From Sipunculus nudus (taxonomy: Eukaryota > Annelida > Sipuncula > Golfingiida > Sipunculidae): a stretch of DNA of 64,000 nt. The translations under genes and the position numbers were made by a program. The notes beneath the pieces are model-generated. The model did not search any database. It was not told the DNA's origin and saw only the letters and a list, made by a program, of their open reading frames with translations. The stretch is taken from positions 57,669,676-57,733,675 of the forward strand of contig CM049316.1 in assembly GCA_026874595.1 (NCBI GenBank). The letters are read 5' to 3'. Shown here in pieces: positions 12,467 to 24,047 of the stretch; within the stretch, counting starts at the first letter, position 1; each line of letters opens with the position of its first letter.

Positions 12467-12580
12467 ATGGGTATTTATTTTTTATATCGCCGGGACAAAA
12501 GTGTTTCTCGCCAGGAAAAGACCGCCACAACTGGTTGTTTTAACACAAGACCTAATTGCTCGGGTCGTCAACAACCCGCT
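11523..12580. other. Intergenic DNA with a (TA)n tract and repeat scraps
   Basis: No gene seen. A GGATCCGCCCCTGA motif at about 11761-11774 recurs in similar form near 27000 and 34590. The stretch at about 12118-12180 (GATCAGACCGATGAGAGCG, GTGCATCCGGCTCCAGATTG) resembles the fold-back element at 18055-18232. A (TA)n microsatellite spans about 12424-12463. The stretch 12480-12540 reads, on the minus strand, GGCGGTCTTTTCCTGGCGAG and could belong to another LTR remnant. Confidence 0.4.
12424..12463. repeat. (TA)n microsatellite
   Basis: Pure TA run, about 40 bp. Confidence 0.95.
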
Positions 12581-13172
12581 TGTGTGTTGCTATGTTATTT
12601 AAATTATTTAAGCTTCATTAACATAAGAACTAACACCTGACAGTGTGCAGAGTGGCGGAAACCTCGGACCAGAAGTCCGTTTAGCCGTCACTCTGCCATA
12701 GGACTTGGTCAACACCACTCGTGTCACTTTACATTAGTCTTTTCTTCATCAGGTGAGAAATTGTTTCTTACAGTTGCCTTGTTATTATCAGTCATTTATT
12801 TCCTTTTCTAACTCGCAAAGTCATATTTTAGTGTTTCGTAAAACGTCTTCATAATGCCTTCATCCAGTTACTCGCAAAGTCATATTTTAGTACATAATGC
12901 GTTCAGTTTTTTGTTAAGTAGTACATAATGCCTTCATTGGAAGTTTTAAGGTTTAAGCTGTTTTCTGTGTATCGCTTATATGTATATATGTAAAAGACAC
13001 TCTGCGATAGGACTTGGTCGACACCACTCGTGTCACATTACATTAGTCTTTTCTTCATCAGGTAATTAAATGATGTATCGCCACATGTCCTTGGTTGTTC
13101 GTTTCTGGGAGGACGGAGCGATGAAATCCCGCAGAAACGGTCTTAGCTCCGCACCGGGGCTGGACCGCTACA
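12581..13172 (+). repeat. Putative 5' LTR of the Gypsy-type element
   Basis: The segment ends in ...GGACCGCTACA at 13172, two bases before TGGTAGCAGAGCG, the usual CA-end/PBS arrangement. Inside it, a 66-bp block starting CACTCTGCCATAGGACTTGG (12689-12754) is repeated nearly perfectly at 12998-13063. A TATATGTATATATG stretch lies at about 12979. The start is not fixed, and no 3' LTR was found to compare with. Confidence 0.45.
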
Positions 13173-13174
13173 AA

Positions 13175-13192
13175 TGGTAGCAGAGCGTGGTT
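13175..13192 (+). other. Putative primer-binding site
   Basis: TGGTAGCAGAGCGTGGTT begins with TGG, the complement of a tRNA CCA end. It lies just after the putative LTR end and before a long leader, as in Gypsy elements. The tRNA species cannot be assigned by eye. Confidence 0.45.
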
Positions 13193-14167
13193 CGCGCCAT
13201 CTACCGTCTCCAAACGACCTAGAGTCTTCGGTATACTTGGTTTATCCAAGTATACTTATTCCGTGAAGTGGAGGGTACCGCCACAAGCAGCTACGATATC
13301 GCTGTCTTTTCACGTTTCTTTGGAGCTCCAGTGAATGGACACATGTCCTTTTGTTTCGTGCATAATTTGCATGGTTTGTTGGTCAAAGCATGGATTAACT
13401 CCGCTGCATGGACTTTTGCTTCAACACAGCGCTGTATGTATGTGTTTAAGTTCAAATCAGTGCCTTGGACTTGCGTCGAATAAAGTGAGTTTTGTGATTT
13501 TGGTGCGCATAGTTACGAGAGACACTTTTATGGCGCCATAGGAGCACTCACTCAATTCAACAGGATCGTGACGTCGCATCTTTGCTGGATTTTGTCGACA
13601 GGTGGCACTCACGTCATGACACTTCCGACAGGTATCACTTTTGTTTACATTTATTCCCCGCTATAGACCTAGGTCTTTATGAACCTGTTCCTGCATTTGA
13701 TATGAACTATTATGCATGAACTTTGCGCATGCGCTATGAACTTTGCTTGCATCAAATTGATTTGCTTGTTCTTGTACATGTAATGTATTGCTTTTTGTAA
13801 CTTTGTAATATTCCCCTGTATAACTGTGATACATGTCACATTGTACTTTGTGCATGAACAGGGTGAAAACAGCATGTATATATGGGTATAGCTTACGTTT
13901 TTAAAAGGGAGATTGATATTTTCTCTTCTCTCTTTCGTCATATAGGTCATTACTATGAAATTTTCTGCTTTTAGTGGGTTTTAAGGATTTATAATTTTTG
14001 CCTTTCATTAGTCTTTTTCCGTTGCCTTGCTGTTAGTACTTTGCATTGTCTTGTGCTCAGATCATTTCTGGCTTTAGTAAGACGGACTAGACAAAGATAG
14101 TTGACAATACTAACGTAAGCATTAACTAGCAATATAGCTTAAGAATAAGAAACATTTTTCCTCAACA

Positions 14168-14413
14168 ATGGCAGATATCGCGTGTGTTGTCTATGTTCAA
14201 GGTGTCCCAGTTGATGCTACACATGAACATGTGATGCATCATTTCTCGTCCGTGGGCGAAGTGAAACAGCTCTTACTTGTAAGAGAGGCTCACTCCGGCC
14301 ATAGCACTGGTAGGGGATATGTTGAATTTACAAAAGCGAGTTGTGCCACCATAGCTGTTGAGAAATTGACATATAGCCATATAGCAGGTGACAGTGGATG
14401 TAAACTTCAGTAG
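14168..14413 (+). pseudogene. RRM-like N-terminal segment of the retrotransposon gag
   Basis: An 81-codon frame from an ATG at 14168 to a TAG at 14411. It carries VYVQGVPVDAT (residues 8-18), like an RNP2 strand plus loop, and GRGYVEFTKA (about 48-57), like an RNP1 strand. Between them are a helix-like segment with FSSVGEV and a connecting strand, which is the beta-alpha-beta-beta order of an RRM fold. The capsid frame begins in a different frame right after it: codons are open from 14413, so a frame change near the stop separates two parts that were probably one protein. RRM-like domains are known at the N-terminus of PNMA proteins, which derive from Gypsy-type gag. Here the assignment rests on pattern only. 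Confidence 0.6.
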
Positions 14414-15159
14414 AATTAGCGGAATCGGCTGATGTGCCTGAAATTAACCAGCTTTCTGCTTTGGCTAACATAGAAAATCTCCAAAAATCGTCCACTTCCG
14501 TTCATACGGAAGATAATCAGCTGATTCAACAGTTAGTCAACAAACTGTCCTTTTTATCTGATGATCAGGTGAATCACATGATAAAAGAGTTCAAGCACAA
14601 AAGAGATGCTATTAGGGTTCCTAGAGAAACTACCAGTTACGCCATAGTAACACCAAGGTTACCTACTTTCTCAGGGGGCCCTGATAAAAGGGGAAATTAT
14701 GAACAATGTCGTTCTTGCCTCAGGACTTTGATCAACGGGCATACATCCCCAGATTACCAAATAATGGCCGCAATCCGTCAGTCCGTCAGGGGAACAGCAG
14801 GGAGTGTTTTGTTGTCTATGCCTGAATATTCCAACCCTTCTGATGTCCTAGAGAAATTTGATCGCTATTTTGGCAATGTTTTACCTTTAGACTTACTGAA
14901 ACAACAGTTTCATGCTAGTCGTCATGAAAGCAAAGAGGACACAGTTTCCTGGAGTTGCAGACTCCATAACATGCTGGATCTTATTAACAAGAAACAACCT
15001 ATGTCCAGGTTAGAATATAACCAACAGTTAAGATCCAAATTTTGGAATGGTCTGTGTTCAAAAGAAATCCAAGCGGGCACTAGGCATCGCTATGATTTTG
15101 ATGAGGATTTTGACGAGCTGTTTGCAGCTTGCCGTACATTAGAATTGCAGATGCAGTAA
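14413..15159 (+). pseudogene. Gag capsid region
   Basis: The frame is open from 14413 to a TAA at 15157-15159. An N-terminal linker is followed by PRLPTFSGG at about 14668-14694, the usual entry to the capsid N-terminal lobe of Gypsy/PNMA/Arc-type gag. Then come a helical region with YFGNVLPLDLLKQQFHASRH and FWNGLCSKEIQ, resembling the capsid C-terminal lobe. The stop at 15157 is in frame with the downstream coiled-coil/zinc-knuckle segment, so it looks like a nonsense mutation rather than a natural gag end. In an intact relative this protein would form the particle shell. Confidence 0.75.
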
Positions 15160-15468
15160 CCACAAAAAGGGGTAGCATCATCGATGCAGTTATACGGTGC
15201 GTCCGAACAATCTGAGCGTCCCATTTTGGAGAAACTTGTACAGAGACTGGATGCTCTCGATACAAGGCTATCAAAAATGGAACAGTCCCATTCTTCTACA
15301 CAGACAGGGGCTGCTCGTCTGGTCAAATCAAATGTGACACAAACAAACGCCTCTTTAGTGACAGATCACACAGATCAGGTATACTGTACACGCTGTAAGA
15401 GGTCAACCCATAAAATAGATACATGTCATGCAAAGAGCGACAAATATGGCAATTGGCTAAAAAACTGA
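15160..15468 (+). pseudogene. Gag C-terminus: short coiled coil and CCHC zinc knuckle
   Basis: It continues in the frame of the capsid past the stop at 15157. A heptad-like stretch (LEKLVQRLDALDTRLSKME, about 15226-15282) is followed by YCTRCKRSTHKIDTC (about 15382-15426), a C-x2-C-x4-H-x4-C nucleocapsid zinc knuckle. Such knuckles bind the element's RNA during packaging. The frame closes at 15466-15468 and the protease continues in another frame, so a frameshift lies in the overlap at about 15425-15465. Confidence 0.75.
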
Positions 15469-15838
15469 AAGCACCCTGTGTTCGTGCGGGGGAGAACACA
15501 GGTTCATATTCTAACCCCCCACCAACAACACCTGTTTCGGTACCAGTTGTAGGCAATACAGACATTGTAGACTTAATTGCTGATAAAGTGCCTTGTAAAG
15601 CCTTACTTGATACTGGATCACAAGTGTGTACCGTAGCAGAATGTTTTTTTACAAAGAACATCACTCATTAGATGATTTAACTACTGTAGAACAACTGATT
15701 GATTTACGTAAAGTTTCAGGAGAACAAGTCGAATATATTGGCATTGGACCTGTCGACCTCGTATTTTCTGAAATTTTACCTGACCAAATATTTTCTGTCC
15801 CGGTACTCGTCAGTTTAATCATGAAGTTCCCTTTTTAA
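15423..15838 (+). pseudogene. Retropepsin-like protease, frameshifted
   Basis: The first frame (15423-15671) contains CKALLDTGSQVCTV at about 15594-15635, the aspartic-protease active-site loop with D-T-G-S. The second frame (about 15640-15838) continues with a protease-like body (IGIGPVDLVFSE, DQIFSVPVLV), so a frame change lies near 15640-15665. Another break follows around 15800-15840. The role in intact elements is to cut the Gag-Pol polyprotein; this copy cannot encode a working enzyme. Confidence 0.75.
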
Positions 15839-16046
15839 TTAGCACAAATGTTCTAAATTTATGCAGACAGACCCTACAACAACAGGTCGGAACTAACTTC
15901 ATACAGAAAAAAACACATTTCTCCACCATGGAAAATCGCTTTCCAGTGTCTCCATACCAAGGAAAGGAAAGCCTTTGGTAACATAAATTGTTTATTCAAC
16001 CAAATCAGTTAATGTTCCGCCGCACAGTACAATCACGGTCAATGGG
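15839..16046 (+). pseudogene. Protease-RT linker remnant
   Basis: This lies between the broken protease and the RT frame. It has no continuous frame but is likely part of the same element: short peptide stretches can be read in shifting frames. Nothing else is recognisable. Confidence 0.4.
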
Positions 16047-17390
16047 ATGTGTAGAGCGTCTACTCCAGGAAAAATTCTGGTTGTAACAGACCCTAATATG
16101 TTGCACTCATTGCCTGCTGGATTAGTATTACATTCATCACTACATGAGATTGATTTTTCCAGAGGTACTAAACATCGTATCCCAGTAACAATACAAAACT
16201 TGTCTGGTCATAATGTGTGTATTCCTAATAAATCTGTACTATGCAGTTTACAGGAAGCCTCCATTGCAGCACCAATCACAACACTGCCACCTAGCCAGAC
16301 AGATTCCATACTTGATCTGGTTAGAGTTGGACAAAACTTAACCGAATCAGAGACTAGACAATGAAATCAACTATTAGAGAAGTCGAAACACGTTTTCTCC
16401 AAAAATGACACCGATATAGGACGCACTGACATAGTTAGGCATAATATCGTTTTAACCAATTCAGAACCTTTTCGGGAACGGTATCGCGGGATACCACCTC
16501 AACTCTATCAAGAGGTGAAAGAGCATTTACGGGATATGTTGGATGCAAAGGTCATCAAAGAAAGCAAGTCTCCATTTTCATCGCCTGTCGTCTTAATTCG
16601 TAAGGGTGACGGTTCACTTAGATTCTGTGTAGATTATAGAACTCTTAACAGTAGGACCATCAGAGATGCACATGCTCTCCCTAGAATTGATGACACCCTT
16701 GATTCTTTAATTAGTGCCAAGTACTTTACTTCACTTGATTTAAAATCTGGGTATTGGCAGGTGGAAGTGGCCGATCAGGATAAAAATAAAACGGCTTTTA
16801 CTGTTGGCCCTTTAGGCTTTTACGAATGGGAAACCATGCCATTCGGTTTAGTAAATGCCCCAGCCACGTTCTTAATGCAAAAGGTCATGGGCGACTTGCA
16901 TCTTAAAGAATGTCTACTCTATCTCGATGATGTCATAGTATTCTCAAAGACCTTTCCAGAACACCTTGAAAGACTCGATTCTGTTTTCAAACGCCTTGCC
17001 AACGCCGGCCTAAAGTTAAAACCTTCTAAGTGCTGTTTCCTTCAAGATAACATAAAGTATCTAGGTCATATTGTGTCTAAAGACGGCGTAGCCACCGATC
17101 CCGATAAGATTGAAGCTCTGCGGCAATGGCCAACCCCAACTTGTGTACGAGACGTCCGTAGATTTCTGGGCTTCGCCGGCTTTTATCGCCGATTCGTCCC
17201 TGATTTTGCCAGAATAGCTCGGCCCCTGCACAATCTTCTAAAAGATCCTGAAAAGAAACCAAACAAACGAAAAGGTATCTCAGTAAAGAAAGAACCATTT
17301 GAGTGGAAAGAACAACACCAACAAGCGTTTAACCAACTGATTCAACTACTTTGTTCCAGTCAGGTACTTGCTTTTGCTGATTTTTCATAA
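16047..17390 (+). pseudogene. Reverse transcriptase of the Gypsy-type element, one in-frame stop, ends at RNase H
   Basis: One frame runs from 16047 to a TAA at 17388-17390, broken only by a TGA at 16362-16364. The RT domain is well preserved: SPVVLIRKGDGSLRFCVDYR (fingers, about 16575), LDLKSGYWQ (16734-16760), FGLVNAPATF (16842-16871), YLDDVIVFSKT (catalytic YLDD, about 16918-16950), YLGHIVSKDGV (17058-17090) and RRFLGFAGFYRRFVPDFA (thumb, about 17157-17210). It ends at LAFADFS, where the RNase H domain would start. The following bases (17391-17435) keep the trace of a D-A-S-F-G-G motif in another frame, so RNase H is both frameshifted and cut short. The order and motifs are Ty3/Gypsy type. 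Confidence 0.9.
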
Positions 17391-18054
17391 CCATTCATAG
17401 TTCATAAGATGCTAGTTTTGGTGGCATAGCTATTAATACGGATTCGATCAGGTTTTCTTCTTGAAAGTTGTCGCTTAATTAACAAATTTGTTGAGTTGGG
17501 GTCGAAAAGATTATTAAAACCTCGTTCTGTCGACAGCGGACAAGTAACTAGGGTTATTTTAAACACCGAAACCTATTTATCCAGTACCGGAACCTATTTT
17601 TCCAGTGCTAAGCGTTTGGGAATGTCATCTGTGTGTCAGGTAGCGCCATCTTTTGACTATTTGTATAACCATTTACAGATTGTGTTCATTAAGTTTACGA
17701 TCAATTATTGGTCTGAATAAAAAGATAAGAAGACTTTGTATATAACATTAAGTATATGTTATTTTTTCCTTTCAAAAATAGCAGTAAAGTGGGAAAAAAT
17801 CTCTATGACTATGCCGTTAGTTTACGCTGACGTACTAAATTTTTTTTATTGTACTCTGCAGGACAATCAGAAATTGATCCAATTAGAAACTCAAGCAGCG
17901 GGTCCCCTTCTGTACTAAATATGAAAGAGTACCCTCCTCGGGCAGCGGTTATACCCTTCAGTCGTCCCAGACATCGTTTCCTGTAACCGCTGCTTTCTAT
18001 GGCAAAGTTCTGTGGGAAACCAGGGTGCGCTCATGGCAAAGAATTGTAATCAGA
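17391..18054. other. Remnant DNA after the truncated retrotransposon
   Basis: The first ~45 bases still show a frameshifted RNase H start. Beyond that no integrase or LTR is recognised. At 17560-17610 a near-repeat AACCTATTTATCCAGTACCGG / AACCTATTTTTCCAGTGC occurs. At about 17942-17996 CAGCGGTTATACC and GTAACCGCTGC form imperfect inverted repeats. Confidence 0.35.
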
Positions 18055-18232
18055 CGACTGATATTGCAATGTGCATCCATCCAAAATTGAAAACAAGCGA
18101 CACTCGCTTTTATAGGTTTGATAACACCCAGACAAAAGCTCCCATTGTTCAGAATGGGTGTTATCAGACCAAAGAGAGCGGGTGTCGTATGTTTAAATTT
18201 TGGGCTAGATGTACAATGCATTATCATTAAGT
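18055..18232. repeat. Fold-back (MITE-like) element
   Basis: Two arms of about 65-75 bp are inverted relative to each other. The left arm is about 18055-18130 (..GTGCATCCAT..GCGACACTCGC..TTTGATAACACCC). The right arm is 18155-18232 (GGGTGTTATCAGACC..GAGCGGGTGTCG..). The loop of about 24 bases holds a small CCCATT/AATGGG hairpin. A similar one-armed sequence lies at about 12118-12180. Confidence 0.7.
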
Positions 18233-20487
18233 CGTGACCGGCCAACCTAAAACTGAGACCAAAGGATTCGAGACATTAAGACCATATATGTTTATCGATC
18301 TACTTATTTATACCGGAGTCATGATTCTTAGAAAATATAAAGTGAACCGTGAGGGCAAATCGACCATTGTATTGTATATGGTGGAATACTGTATTATATA
18401 AACCATACATTATATGAATCATATTTATGTAACCTAAACGTCTGTTGGATCTCGAAGTCAGAATCAGCATCAAAGTTTATACGATTTCCTCCGAGACCAA
18501 ATCCGAGAGCAGAACCTCCTTCCCTGAGACCTTCAACAAATTGGTTTCGAGACATGTCTAGAGATATATATCGATCACTAGTACGCATGTTCATGGAAAT
18601 GTTTGATTGTACTAGGATTATTTAGCATGTGTTACATACATTTGCGAATACAGAGTCTGCCTCTATTAACACGACCCTGTACATTGATGAACTAATACAT
18701 TTACATTAATGTTACAATCAGTGGTTAAAGTGTGGCACTACACTCAGACAATGCGGTTAGAAATTTAACACAGTATCAGAAGTGACGACGCGCTTTAACA
18801 AACAACGCACCTAGCGGTCCGAACTCGCCGTGCTTAACTGGAAAAGGTATGAAACAATCTGGGCTACTTTTCATGAAGCATATTTTTTTTAACATTATCG
18901 ATAGGAAAATGTTATATTAAATAAAAATAACATCATACAATAGTGTGCAATGAGTCTGCTATCCAACATTAATTTGGGTCTTTGGGTGTTTAAGAAAACG
19001 TTATTCCGTTCTAAACTTTGCCGATGCATGTCACCAAATTCTATCCGCAGATAGATTATCGTCTTGACGCTATCATCTGAGTACTTTCATGTCACTTCCC
19101 ACGTCCTAATTGAACCCTGACACGTTCACCTTTATTTCTCCAAGTTTCGTCATAATGACATAAACGGAAAATGGCACACTGTACGTACACAGTAAAACCC
19201 GGATGTCACAGGTCAGACGTACAAATTACAGCTTTACCGCTAGTACTTGTAAAACTGGGATCTTCATTCATCCCCCCCCCTATTGATTCAAAATAAATTC
19301 TTAAAGCCCTTTATTCCTGAGCCGTAATATTGCTTTGTTTAACAATAAGGCTGGGATAACGAACTGCAGCGCCATGTAACTTAATTTTCTTGTTCCAGAG
19401 AACTTTTCAAACTTTAAGTTGGCCGAACGTCAGCATTGTTTGATTCCACTGATATCTCCTTTCTTGCGTTTTCGTTACACCAAGGATTACAACTTTTTAC
19501 ATTTGCGCTAGGCCTAGGAATAAAATTATCTTATTACTCGTGACTTTTAATCAGGTTTAAGGGACAGTCGTTAATGTCATTAACATCCGGAGTAATCAAG
19601 TAAGCGAAAACGCAGACACAGCAATAAACTGTAGCAGTATAGTTTTCAACATGAGGTATAAACATCATTTGTGCAGCTAGACAATGTTTACTCTGATTGT
19701 ATTCCAGATCTTGCTTGATCCTTGATCAAAGGATAACGACTGTCCTGAAATCGAATTATCACCAGTGTGAGTGCTATTTAAAAGTCATATAACTGAAGTG
19801 TTTGTTGATTGGTAAAGTTAGAAGACTGTCATGACCTGAAACATCCTGCATGATGGAAGGGACATACTGTCAGTCACAGAACCAACTGTAGTCTCTTCCA
19901 CGATGGGGTACCAATTAAATGTGGAAATATTGTCATAAACTGGCAGATTAATTCCAAATGGATTACTGCAATGAAGGAATGAAACATATTCAATTCAATT
20001 AATATCATACCTTGTACATTTTTTTTTAAGTAATGTAATAAAATCAGTATCCGAGTAAACAGTTAAACATCTAAATCCCATTCATGAAGGTCAAGATCTG
20101 TGGTCACATGCTCAAACAACTACACTTGAAAGCTCCTTATTGGCTGTTTAGTGTCATAAATATTTCCAAAAAAATGTAATTGTCAAAGTGAGGCTACAAA
20201 TCCATGAGAGACGCCGTGTAATGGGCCACATGATTCAGAAGAACAAGATGATTGCAAAATATAAATGTTGGTGTTGCTGTGAAGCTTTACATCTCATATT
20301 AGGCCTTAAGACCCTCTTCAGCTTTAGGGTCAAATTGTGTGAAATATTCAAGTTCAAGAGAATAATCGCCAAATTTTAATGGACGCCTACTGTTGGAAAA
20401 GATTTCACCACGTCGGAAAAAAAGTATAGATTCTACCTTTATAATTACTTGATATCCGATTAAAAGTGGATTATTCTTGAGATACAG
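18233..20487. other. Intergenic DNA downstream of SLC10-like gene 1
   Basis: No gene or clear repeat recognised in this 2.2-kb stretch, apart from short poly-C (19256-19266) and AT-rich runs. Part of it must hold the 3' UTR of the minus-strand SLC10-like gene that ends at 20488, but I could not place a polyadenylation signal with confidence. Confidence 0.3.
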
Positions 20488-23400
20488 CTACCGATCTTCT
20501 GACGTTTTAATGTCTCTGAGAACTTCTGTTTCGTGTGCCTTGAGTTTCCTGTCTCTACATCTCTTGTAAATACGTCTACCTTCACGAAACAAAAACCAAA
20601 AGCCAGGATAAGCCGCTCCTAAAAACATGTAACAGATCGGAACTACCGACGCTATGTCCACTTCTGGCGCCGGGAGGGAGATTCGGAGCATAAACATGGA
20701 GAGCGACATATTTTGAAATCCAGTTTCAAGTGCTATAGTAACGATCCTCGCGCGGTCCTGGCGGAATAAAAACGCCACGAGACCACCGATCATGTAACCA
20801 AGAAGGGGTACAAGCATGCAGGCGACGGCGGTACGCCATGTGGTCCTAATCATGGCGTACCAAAACATCCACAAGGCCAGTCCCATGAACGAAATGCCGG
20901 TGCAAAGAAAAATAGGTTTAATGTATTTAGTTATTCTGGCTGCCACGTCTTCCTTAAAGTGTGCTAGGATTACCCCGCCGACTACAGGAACCACCGCAAT
21001 AGTTAAAGACATAAATACATTTTGGACAGGAATACTGACGCGGCCTCCCCCGACGCCGAGCAAACTGCCTAGCAACCACAGCCAAAATGGCGTCATTCCT
21101 GAAAATAAAAAAAAAGCATTGTTTCATTGATGAACAAAAGATTTGGGATCCTCAAATAATGCAGCTTTCCTTAAATGAATTTCAGACACTTGCAATGTTT
21201 AAATTAATATCACGTAGGGGTATTGCATTATGATAAAAATACACTGTTGCCACAAACCATAGTACCCGATTGCTTACACCGCTTTAAATATCCTAACACG
21301 ATTTTAAAACATTACCAAAAGAAAACATTATTCATGAAAATTTTTCGATCATCGAAAATATAAGTTCCGAGTTTATGTTATATAGGACTTGCATTCATTT
21401 AATAAATAATCATTTAACTCCAAAGTCCAAAAAATATATGGCAATATACGATATATAAATTGTGAAATACCCAGGGCAGCAAGTGTGCTGAAGAAGGTCA
21501 TTGTGATACTCAGTTCAAGGTCAGCGTCCAACAAAATGGCGAATATGTTACTTCCGCCTCCGCCGGGGCTGCTGCCGACTGTGAGGAGACCAATTGCTGG
21601 TAAAGGGCCCATCTGTAGTAACTTGCCAACACCAAAGCTTAACTGCAACAAAAACTTATAATTATAGTGTTTTAAATGCAGGAACTGTACTCAGTCTTTA
21701 AATCAGGGTAACGTCCCGGCATGCACAGGGGCTCTGTTTTTTTTACTGTACCCTTTTAACAGAAAATACGTGATTGTAGAATTTATCTAAATATTAGGCT
21801 AGTTTGAAGAAAAATAATTGATTTTGGAAGGTAAAGGAGGCCTGCCGTTAGCTATATGTGTACATGTTATTAAAAATACCGTATTTCCTTGAATACACGC
21901 CCGGGCGTTTATTTTTTTCAAACCCTACTTTGACCCGGCGTCTAAACAAGGCCGGCTTCTATTTAAGGCCGGCGTTTATTACAAAATACATTATCAGGCT
22001 CATCAGACAAACTAAAAAGTAGAACAAGCCGAAGAAAAAAAACCCCGCCGGTCACTACTAAGGGACACAATTGAAAACATCGCCGGTACACGGATTATGT
22101 TTACGAAATTTCCTTAGATGCCATAGGGATATGGGACACGCGCAATCTCCACAATCACGCACCATAATAAGAATAAACAGGAAGTCACAGCGGGAGCTTG
22201 CAGTTTTTGACAAGAATCGGCCCGCGTGGGCCTCTCGAAACCAGTTACCCAGGTGTTTCATGTGACTGTTCCATTTATTTTATGCCGCGTGTTGTTGGCA
22301 ACATTGTTTCCCTCTGAACACCGGTAGCTCTTCCGTGAACTATTCTCCGCGTACAACTGGTAACACTGGTTCCACCGAAATACGGGGGGTTGGTACTTAT
22401 AACGGCACAGTGTAATTCATTTTCATGACACTTTCCTCCGTCAAATATTCAACTGATTCTGCTCGACACAGCGTATTCGAGCGCTTCTGACCTGGTTTAT
22501 ACTGAACACGGGTAGCTCTTGCATTAACTGTGCACCGTGGACAACTGGTAATATTGGTTCCATCGAAAAAAACGGGGCTGGTATTTATAGCGGCACTGCC
22601 GAATTCGTTTTCATGGCACTTTCCGACTTTTTAACTGATTCAGCTTGACACAGCGTATTGAAGGGTTTCCGACCTGGTATATACTGGTATGTGACATTTA
22701 CTGTCGGAAATATTTCTGAAAATATTGTTGTGGACAAGAGTAAATACTATTTTTTACTTTACAGTTTATCAATAAGCGCAGTTCTGGTAACAGTGGGGAC
22801 GCACTAAAAGCGCTTCAAAAATGAAAGCAAGGAGCGTAATTTGGCTTGACAAATTGTACCGCTTGACACCACCATTTGTTGTATTCATGCTACACAAGAA
22901 ATATGTGCAAAACGTGTTTGAACAGTTCTGTTCAAACATCCGAGAGGTATACTTTCACCGTACCAAGTTGTACCGTTTGTATCAGGCGGTATTATTTTTA
23001 TCTAGCTTGACAGCAGTAATAGTGTAAGCTTCTCATTGCTGACGTGTTTGTGTAGCGTTTATTAGGATCGGTGATCGACTTTAATCATAAAGGACGAATC
23101 GGGAACATTCGGCGTCCCTCATGGAAACAGGCATTCATGTAAGATAAAAGAATGATTTACAGAAGAATTAAACATATTATCAATACAACACAAACCGAAA
23201 TTCATACAACAATCTATGGTCAATTTGACCGGTAAATGCACCAATTATAATGAAGGGATAAGACATCTGGCGGCAAACATGGAAAATACTCTTAAACCAG
23301 GCCTGTGAACAAAACCGGCGTCTATTAAAGGCCGGCGTTTATTTTTCTGAGACCCTGTTTTACCCCGGCGACTAAACAAGGCAGGCGACTATTTAAGGCC

Positions 23401-24003
23401 CGGCTTCTGATCAAGGAAATACGGTAAACGGAAATATCTTCGAGGAGTTGTATTGCAACAGAATAACAGCTTGATTCTCCTAACACAACCAGCTATGTTT
23501 AATTGTTACCAGATGACAGTAGATTCTTGAATATATTTATGTTGTGATGAGAAAAAAAAAATCCTGTGTTGTTATTTTATTTGTCATGCAGAAGCTATAA
23601 AAATTTCACTACTTTAATATCAGGGGCTGTGTTAAGTGTTTGGGTAAGTATTACTTATTCTAGTAGGCATATTAAGCAGTGATTTTGTTATTTAGACTTG
23701 AGGGGCCTGTTGCAATAACATTTTACTGGACTTAAGCCCAGTTGGGGGCCTAAATACCATGATTAAAATTGTGACGTCATAATGGTTACCATGGTGACAC
23801 ACAGATGCCCCTGGGCTTAAGTCACCTACATGACTTAAGTCACCTTATTGCAACACACCCGAGGTGCCTAAGTGAAAAGGAATTAGCACGCTATAATTTT
23901 CTCTCAATCAGATGATCAACTTGTGAAGATTTGCTTTACATTGAATACCGTGAAATGAAAATTAGAGAGAGATTTACGGGAGTTCGGACGACAGGTGAAG
24001 TCT

Positions 24004-24047
<44 letters not shown>

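Larger units (their letters stand above)
12581..17390 (+). mobile_element. Ty3/Gypsy-type LTR retrotransposon, decayed and 3'-truncated
   Basis: Parts appear in Gypsy order: putative 5' LTR (end at 13172), primer-binding-site-like sequence (13175), leader, RRM-like segment, capsid, CCHC knuckle, protease with DTG, and reverse transcriptase with YLDD. The coding region breaks down at the start of RNase H (17390). I see no rest of RNase H, no integrase and no 3' LTR, so the 3' half is missing. Reading is interrupted by at least four frame changes (near 14413, 15425-15465, 15640-15665 and 15800-16046) and in-frame stops (15157-15159, 16362-16364), so the copy is inactive. The left boundary is uncertain; TG at 12581 or 12643 are candidates. 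Confidence 0.85.

Noticed and set aside
22821-23027. 68-codon frame inside the TA-flanked transposon
   Set aside because: No similarity to a transposase that I can recognise, and too short; the element looks non-autonomous.
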